A DNA stretch of 56,893 bases from Hyphomicrobiales bacterium (lineage in GTDB: Bacteria; Pseudomonadota; Alphaproteobacteria; Rhizobiales; Rhizobiaceae): contig UBYA01000022.1 in the NCBI GenBank assembly GCA_900469615.1, positions 153,031-209,923 on the forward strand, written 5' to 3'. This document shows positions 52,581 to 56,893 of this stretch, in pieces. The stretch's first letter is position 1. Every line of letters starts with the position of its first letter. The position numbers and the translations under genes are program-made. The notes beneath the pieces were generated by a model. That model ran no database searches, was not told the origin of the DNA, and saw nothing but the letters and a program-made list of their open reading frames with translations.

Positions 52581-53570
52581 TCAGGCCGCTTCTATCTCGG
52601 ACACTTCGAAGCGATAGGTCGTCGAGCAGAACTCGCAGGTCACGGTAATCTCGCCATTGTCCTGGCTCGCCTCGATCTCCTCGGCCGTAAAGCCCTTCAG
52701 GACGCCCTTCAGCTTGTCCCGCGAGCACGAACAGCGATCGTAGACGGCCTTCGGCTCGTAGACGCGCACGCCGCGCTCGTGGAAGAGGCGATAGAGAAGG
52801 CGCTCGGTGCCGACCTGCGGGTCCGTCAGCTCATCGGCATCGATGGTTTCCACAAGGCTGCGCGCTTCCGCCCAGGCGTCGTCCTCGACATGGGCGCGCA
52901 CGCCGGTATCGCCGTCGCCGCCGTGCAGATCCGGCTGACGCATGCGCTCGGGGGCCTCCGGCAGGAACTGCGCTATCAGGCCGCCTGCCCGCCAGCGGTG
53001 ACGCGGCTTGCCATCCGCATCGCGATCGAAAAGCTCTGCGGCGCCCAGACGCACGCGCGTCGGGATCTGTTCCGACTGGCGGAAATAGGTGCCGGCGATT
53101 TCCTCGAGCGAAGCGCCGTCGAGCGCAACGATGCCCTGGTAGGGCTGCGTGAAACGGCCCTGATCGATGGTGAAGGCCAGCACGCCCTTGCCCAGCAGCT
53201 GCTCCGGCTCGGTCCTGCCTTCGGCCATGGCCTTTGCCAGCGCCTCTTCATCGAAGCGGGCATAGGCGCGGACATTTTCCGGTGTCGAGAAGTCGGCGAC
53301 CAGAAGGTCGACCGGACCGTCGCCCTTCGTCTGTACGGTGAACTTGCCTTCGAACTTCAGCGATGTGCCGAGAAGCACGGTCAGGACGATCGCCTCCGCC
53401 AGAAGGCGCGCGACCGGCGCCGGATAGTCATGCCGGGCGAGAATGGCGTCCAGCAGCGGACCGAGCTGCACGGCGCGGCCACGCACATCGAGACCTTCCA
53501 CCTGGAAGGGCACGACGTGATCGTCACCGGCAAAATCGAACTGACCCAGCGAGGCGGCATTTTCTGCCAT
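52581..53570 (-). CDS. hslO: redox-regulated chaperone HslO (Hsp33)
   Basis: This 329-residue cytoplasmic chaperone is activated by oxidative stress, which releases zinc and unfolds its C terminus. The four zinc cysteines are present: C280 and C282 in CSC, and C312 and C315 in CEFC. The body shows LLGTSLKFEGKFTVQTKGDG. GGAGTAAAG precedes the ATG. It lies 48 bp after argF on the same strand and is probably in the argD-argF-hslO transcript. Confidence 0.93.
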   Translation of the reverse strand: MAENAASLGQFDFAGDDHVVPFQVEGLDVRGRAVQLGPLLDAILARHDYPAPVARLLAEAIVLTVLLGTSLKFEGKFTVQTKGDGPVDLLVADFSTPENVRAYARFDEEALAKAMAEGRTEPEQLLGKGVLAFTIDQGRFTQPYQGIVALDGASLEEIAGTYFRQSEQIPTRVRLGAAELFDRDADGKPRHRWRAGGLIAQFLPEAPERMRQPDLHGGDGDTGVRAHVEDDAWAEARSLVETIDADELTDPQVGTERLLYRLFHERGVRVYEPKAVYDRCSCSRDKLKGVLKGFTAEEIEASQDNGEITVTCEFCSTTYRFEVSEIEAA

Positions 53571-53618
53571 TGCTTTACTCCTACTGCGCCCGCGCCCTTG
53601 CGACGCGGCATCATATCC

Positions 53619-54536
53619 TCAGATCGCGCCCAGGCACCAAGCAAGAATCGACTTTTGCGCATGAAGGCGGTTTTCCGCCTCATCGAAGACAACGGATTGC
53701 GGACCGTCGATCACCTCGTCCGTCACCTCCTCCCCGCGATGGGCGGGCAGGCAATGCATGAACAACGCGTCTTTGCCGGCCTGTGCCATCAAAGCCTTGT
53801 TGACCTGATAGGGCTGGAAGACGTTGTGACCGCGTGCCCGGTGCTCCTGATTCATGGAAACCCAGGTATCGGTTACCACGCAATCGACGCCGGCGACCGC
53901 ACGGTCTGCATCATGCGTGAGCATGATTTCGGCGCCCTCGTTGCGGGCCCAGTTCAGATAGTGATCCTTGGGCTCGGAACCAAGGGGTACGGCCATATTC
54001 ATGCGATAGCCGAAGCGGGCGGCCCCTTCCACCAGCGAATGCAGCACGTTGTTGCCGTCGCCGGTCCAGGCGATCGTCTTGCCCTTGATCGGGCCGCGAT
54101 GCTCTTCGAAGGTCATGATATCGGCCATGATCTGGCAGGGATGCGTGTCGTCGGTCAGGGCATTGATGACCGGAACGGTGGCATGCTCCGCCAGTTCCAG
54201 CAGGCGGGAGTGATCCGTCGTGCGGATCATGATCGCGTCGACATAGCGCGACAGCACTTTTGCCGTGTCGCCGATCGTCTCGGCGCGGCCGAGCTGCATC
54301 TCGGTTCCGGAAAGGAACAGCGTCTCGCCGCCGAGCTGGCGCATGCCAACATCGAAGGAAACGCGGGTACGGGTGGAGGGTTTCTCGAAGATCATCGCCA
54401 GCATCTTGCCGGCCAGCGGCTTGTCGGCCGTGCCGGCTTTCAGCGCCTTCTTTCGCACGATCGCATCATCGATGATGTTACGCAGATCCGCGGTCGCGAC
54501 GGCCGAGAGGTCGAGAAAGTGTTTCGGAGAAGCCAT
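53619..54536 (-). CDS. argF: ornithine carbamoyltransferase ArgF
   Basis: This enzyme makes citrulline from ornithine and carbamoyl phosphate in arginine synthesis. The 305-residue protein has the carbamoyl-phosphate site STRTR (54-58), the HPCQ segment in DDTHPCQIMADIM, and the ornithine/carbamoyl signature HCLPAHRGEE near the C terminus. Start: ATG at 54536 (MASPKHFLDL), with AAGGAC immediately before it. The 169-bp space to argD holds an 8-bp inverted repeat. Confidence 0.94.
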   Translation of the reverse strand: MASPKHFLDLSAVATADLRNIIDDAIVRKKALKAGTADKPLAGKMLAMIFEKPSTRTRVSFDVGMRQLGGETLFLSGTEMQLGRAETIGDTAKVLSRYVDAIMIRTTDHSRLLELAEHATVPVINALTDDTHPCQIMADIMTFEEHRGPIKGKTIAWTGDGNNVLHSLVEGAARFGYRMNMAVPLGSEPKDHYLNWARNEGAEIMLTHDADRAVAGVDCVVTDTWVSMNQEHRARGHNVFQPYQVNKALMAQAGKDALFMHCLPAHRGEEVTDEVIDGPQSVVFDEAENRLHAQKSILAWCLGAI

Positions 54537-54609
54537 GTCCTTACCTGTACTCCAGAAAAAACAACAACGCCCGCATGGGGCACGCATAAGCCCTTAAATC
54601 GGCACCGTT

Positions 54610-54636
54610 TTTAGGAAAGCTTATGCGATTCCTAAA
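54610..54636. promoter_or_regulatory. inverted repeat in the argD-argF spacer
   Basis: TTTAGGAA (54610-54617) and TTCCTAAA (54629-54636) are exact inverted copies separated by 11 bases. The same spacer contains GCGTCG/CGACGC (54655-54669). Could be an internal RNA processing or regulatory site. Confidence 0.4.
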
Positions 54637-54705
54637 TGTTACCGCGTCCTTTGCGCGTCGTCTCGACGCACGGCGCAGCAACCGCCTCAAATGCGGGCGG
54701 TAAAC

Positions 54706-55905
54706 TTAAGCCGATTTCTTGGTGCGGGCGGCGCGTACGCGCTCGGCGGCGCGCTCGAGGCGGGCAATGCCTTCGCGTGCTTCCTCCGCCGTGACGACCA
54801 GCGGCGGCAGCAGACGGATGACGTTGTCGCCGGCCGGCACTCCAAGCAGATGCTCGGCGCGGATCGCCTGCAGCAGCTCCGCCTGCGGAATGGCCGCCTT
54901 GACGCCGAGCATCAAGCCCTCGCCGCGAACATCCTCGACGATGTCGGGGAAACGATCCTTGAGCGAGGCGAGGCCCTGGCGGAAGACCAGCGCGATATCG
55001 CGCACATGTTCGAGGAAGCCGTCGGCCAGCACGATATCGAGCACCGCGTTGCCGACCGCCATGGCGAGCGGATTGCCGCCATAGGTCGACCCGTGCGTGC
55101 CGGCCTTCATGCCCGAGGCGGCTTCCGCCGTCGCAAGGCAGGCGCCGAGCGGAAAACCGCCGCCGATACCCTTGGCGACGGCCATGATGTCAGGCTTGAT
55201 GCCGGCCCACTCATGGGCAAAGAGCTTGCCGGTGCGGCCGACGCCGCATTGCACCTCGTCGAGGATCAAAAGCAGGCCATGCTCGTCGCAGATCTGGCGC
55301 AGACCGCGCAGGAACTCGTTGGTGGCCGGGCGAATGCCGCCTTCGCCCTGCACCGGCTCGACCAGGATTCCGGCCGTCGCATCGGTGACGGCTGCGCGCA
55401 CGGCATCGAGGTCGCCGAACGGCACCTGATCGAAGCCCGGCGCCTTCGGGCCGAAGCCCTCGATGTATTTTTCCTGACCGCCGGCGGCGATGGTCGCGAT
55501 GGTGCGGCCGTGGAAGGCGCCTTCGAAGGTGATGATGTGGAACTTTTCCGGATGCCCCTTGGCGAAATGATAGCGCCGCGCCGTCTTGATGGCGCATTCC
55601 AGCGCCTCGGCGCCGGAGTTGGTGAAGAACACCTTGTCGGCGAAGGTCGCTTCCGTCAGCCGCTTCGACAGCTTCTCCTGGCCGGGCACTTCGTAGAGGT
55701 TGGAGAGATGCCAGACCTTGTCGGCCTGCGCCTTCAGCTCCGAGACGAGGTGGGGATGCGCATGACCGAGCGAATTGACCGCCACACCGGCTGCGAAATC
55801 GAGATAGCGCTCGCCGTTTTCGGTAATCAGCCAGACGCCCTCGCCTCGCTCGAACCGCAGCGGAGCACGCATATAGGTGTCATAAAGCGGCGTGGTCTCG
55901 GCCAT
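54706..55905 (-). CDS. argD: acetylornithine aminotransferase ArgD
   Basis: This class III PLP aminotransferase converts N-acetylglutamate semialdehyde to N-acetylornithine; many also serve in lysine synthesis as DapC. The 399-residue protein has the PLP lysine K245 in MAVAKGIGGGFPLG, FTNSGAEALECAIKTARR, and ILDEVQCGVGRTGK. I chose the ATG at 55905 because GAGGAG is nine bases before it; an ATG six bases upstream is possible. It is the first gene of the argD-argF-hslO operon and has a strong promoter with an unusual 5' hairpin. Confidence 0.93.
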   Translation of the reverse strand: MAETTPLYDTYMRAPLRFERGEGVWLITENGERYLDFAAGVAVNSLGHAHPHLVSELKAQADKVWHLSNLYEVPGQEKLSKRLTEATFADKVFFTNSGAEALECAIKTARRYHFAKGHPEKFHIITFEGAFHGRTIATIAAGGQEKYIEGFGPKAPGFDQVPFGDLDAVRAAVTDATAGILVEPVQGEGGIRPATNEFLRGLRQICDEHGLLLILDEVQCGVGRTGKLFAHEWAGIKPDIMAVAKGIGGGFPLGACLATAEAASGMKAGTHGSTYGGNPLAMAVGNAVLDIVLADGFLEHVRDIALVFRQGLASLKDRFPDIVEDVRGEGLMLGVKAAIPQAELLQAIRAEHLLGVPAGDNVIRLLPPLVVTAEEAREGIARLERAAERVRAARTKKSA

Positions 55906-55967
55906 GGCCATGTCTCCTCGATCACAACTTTAAGGACCAATCGCTTCCGTTTGATGAAACGGGTCCG

Positions 55968-56032
55968 AAAAAATCAAAAATGCCGCCTTGCGGCGGCTCG
56001 GGCACTATTGATGTTTTGCACCGCGATGTCAA
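55968..56032 (-). promoter_or_regulatory. argD promoter with hairpin at the predicted 5' end and U-tracts
   Basis: On the minus strand -35 TTGACA (56027-56032), a 17-bp spacer and -10 AATAGT (56004-56009) form a near-consensus promoter. The predicted start (about 55997) coincides with the hairpin GCCGCC-GCAA-GGCGGC (55982-55997), directly followed by TTTTTGATTTTTT (down to 55968). This looks like an intrinsic terminator placed at the very 5' end of the transcript, or a 5' stabilising hairpin with a GNRA loop. Confidence 0.75.
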
Positions 56033-56040
56033 CAAAACTG

Positions 56041-56066
56041 GCGCTTTAGCAGGTGCGAGAAAGCGC
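56041..56066. promoter_or_regulatory. inverted repeat upstream of the argD promoter
   Basis: GCGCTTT (56041-56047) and AAAGCGC (56060-56066) flank 12 bases and lie directly upstream of the -35 element. Candidate regulator site; no binding protein is known from the sequence. Confidence 0.45.
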
Positions 56067-56149
56067 TTGCGGGCAAAAGAGATGGGTTCGACGGCGCCTA
56101 TTGCAGAAATGCCACGCCCGGACAGCAAGTTGGGGAAAACCTAGAAATC

Positions 56150-56202
56150 GATTCCTCAAGATTCCCGCGACTCTTGTCACGGAGTCAGCCTCACACTAGG
56201 TT
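56150..56202 (+). promoter_or_regulatory. probable gcrA promoter with four GANTC (CcrM) sites
   Basis: TTGTCA (56174-56179), 17 bp, TAGGTT (56197-56202) is the most promoter-like pair upstream of gcrA. GANTC sites lie at 56150, 56160, 56169 and 56182; the third abuts the -35, the fourth lies in the spacer. A fifth is at 56294. GANTC is the CcrM methylation target. The leader to the ATG would be about 120 bases. Confidence 0.6.
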
Positions 56203-56330
56203 AAAAACCAATTGCTAGACTGCATGCGGCGGAACTAGTCACCACAATTTTAGAGCGTTTCGCGCCTTGTTACCATGCGAGGCAATGGTGAGGGATTCTG
56301 CCATCGGAAACGCGACAGCGGAGACAGGGC

Positions 56331-56858
56331 ATGAATTGGACAGACGAACGCGTCGAGAAGCTGAAAAAGCTATGGTCCGAAGGGTTGAGCGCCAGCCAGA
56401 TCGCGGCGCAGCTCGGTGGCGTGAGCCGTAATGCCGTCATCGGCAAGGTACATCGCCTGAACCTTCCCGGCCGGGCAAAGGCCGGCGGCACGGCAACTGC
56501 AGCGCGCACCCCGAAGCGCAGCGCCGCGGCACCGCGCCCTGCCAGCTTCGGTTCGCGCGTGGCAACCCGCACCGTGGTTACCCGCCAGCAGGGCGCAACC
56601 ATGCTGAAGGAAGAGGTCGAGGTCGATTCAGTCAACGAAATCCAATATCGTCCGGCATCGAACGTCGTCGTTCCGATCTCCCGCCGCCTCGGCCTGACGG
56701 AGCTGACGGAGCGCACCTGCAAGTGGCCGGTCGGCGATCCGCTGAAGGACGATTTCCATTTCTGCGGCAACGACAGCCCGGATTCCTCGCCTTACTGCAC
56801 CTATCACCAGCGCATGGCCTACCAGCCAGTGCATGATCGCCGGCGCAACAACGGCTGA
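56331..56858 (+). CDS. gcrA: cell cycle regulator GcrA
   Basis: GcrA is an alphaproteobacterial global transcription factor that binds sigma-70 RNA polymerase and preferentially activates promoters with methylated GANTC. The 175-residue protein has the N-terminal DNA-binding domain (MNWTDERVEKLKKLWSEG, then ASQIAAQLGGVSRNAVIGKV) and the C-terminal polymerase-interaction domain with TCKWPVGDP and FHFCGNDSPDSSPYCTYH, including a possible metal-binding Cys pair. It is divergent from argD. The upstream interval is rich in GANTC sites. Confidence 0.93.
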   Translation: MNWTDERVEKLKKLWSEGLSASQIAAQLGGVSRNAVIGKVHRLNLPGRAKAGGTATAARTPKRSAAAPRPASFGSRVATRTVVTRQQGATMLKEEVEVDSVNEIQYRPASNVVVPISRRLGLTELTERTCKWPVGDPLKDDFHFCGNDSPDSSPYCTYHQRMAYQPVHDRRRNNG

Positions 56859-56893
56859 AAGCTATAAGCAAATTCAAAGTCATGACCTCCACC

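Noticed and set aside
52779..54614. 611-codon plus-strand frame opposite hslO and argF
   Set aside because: Spans two well-defined genes and their gap; no domain and biased composition, so it is a shadow.
56205..56225. CtrA-like TTAA-N7-TTGC near gcrA
   Set aside because: Only one half of the TTAA-N7-TTAA motif is correct, so it is not reported as a binding site.

Overview
The window is GC-rich chromosomal DNA from an alphaproteobacterium of the Rhizobiales, most likely Rhizobium or a close relative. Pointers are the eukaryotic-type glutamine synthetase GlnII with a sigma-54 promoter and a divergent DUF2735 gene, a SAM-II riboswitch in front of metZ, the cell-cycle regulator GcrA, a PodJ-like polar protein, RIME-like intergenic palindromes, and the block gcrA / argD-argF-hslO / apaG / metZ / dcd. 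I see no insertion sequence, prophage, CRISPR array, conjugation gene or integration scar. It reads as core or near-core chromosome with many short regulatory structures between genes.

Layout. 1-9.6 kb: a minus-strand branched-chain amino acid ABC transporter (binding protein, LivG, LivF, LivH, LivM) continues into a GMC oxidoreductase, 3-hydroxyisobutyryl-CoA hydrolase and MmsB, so uptake is joined to the last steps of valine breakdown; a LysR regulator is divergent. 9.6-15 kb: galE, an aminotransferase, mscL, and a TetR/MFS pair sharing a repeat-rich interval. 15-20.5 kb: a beta-oxidation operon (acyl-CoA dehydrogenase, thiolase, FadJ-like protein) behind a palindrome lying between its -35 and -10. 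20.8-26.5 kb: podJ, a 48-bp perfect palindrome, and a translationally coupled TSUP exporter plus TIGR02186-like protein. 26.5-31.3 kb: PdeM and its Lhr-type helicase, then an Rrf2 regulator with a clear operator, and an AhpD-like protein.

31.4-45 kb: glnII and DUF2735, YitT, a TPR methyltransferase, a small membrane protein, a CAP lipoprotein, a MATE transporter, pyrD and a DUF952 gene, a small secreted protein, a LexA-like S24 protein, an SNase-like protein, TerB, a periplasmic binding protein and a chemoreceptor ending in a CheR/CheB-docking-type pentapeptide. 45-49.2 kb: an acyltransferase, an MFS/LysR divergent pair, tRNA-Gly(CCC) and a long Dcd. 49.2-56.9 kb: the SAM-II riboswitch and metZ, a short DnaB-like ATPase, a 614-bp gap full of hairpins, apaG, hslO, argF, argD and gcrA.

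The most interesting unexplained signals are regulatory: (i) four alternating complementary hexamers spanning the SAM-II aptamer and a terminator; (ii) four GANTC sites in 37 bp over the predicted gcrA promoter; (iii) an argD promoter whose transcript should start at a GCAA-tetraloop hairpin followed by U-tracts; (iv) the hairpin chain between the DnaB-like gene and apaG; (v) the 48-bp palindrome after podJ. I did not find an evidently new multigene system. All functional calls come from reading sequence motifs; no database search was run.
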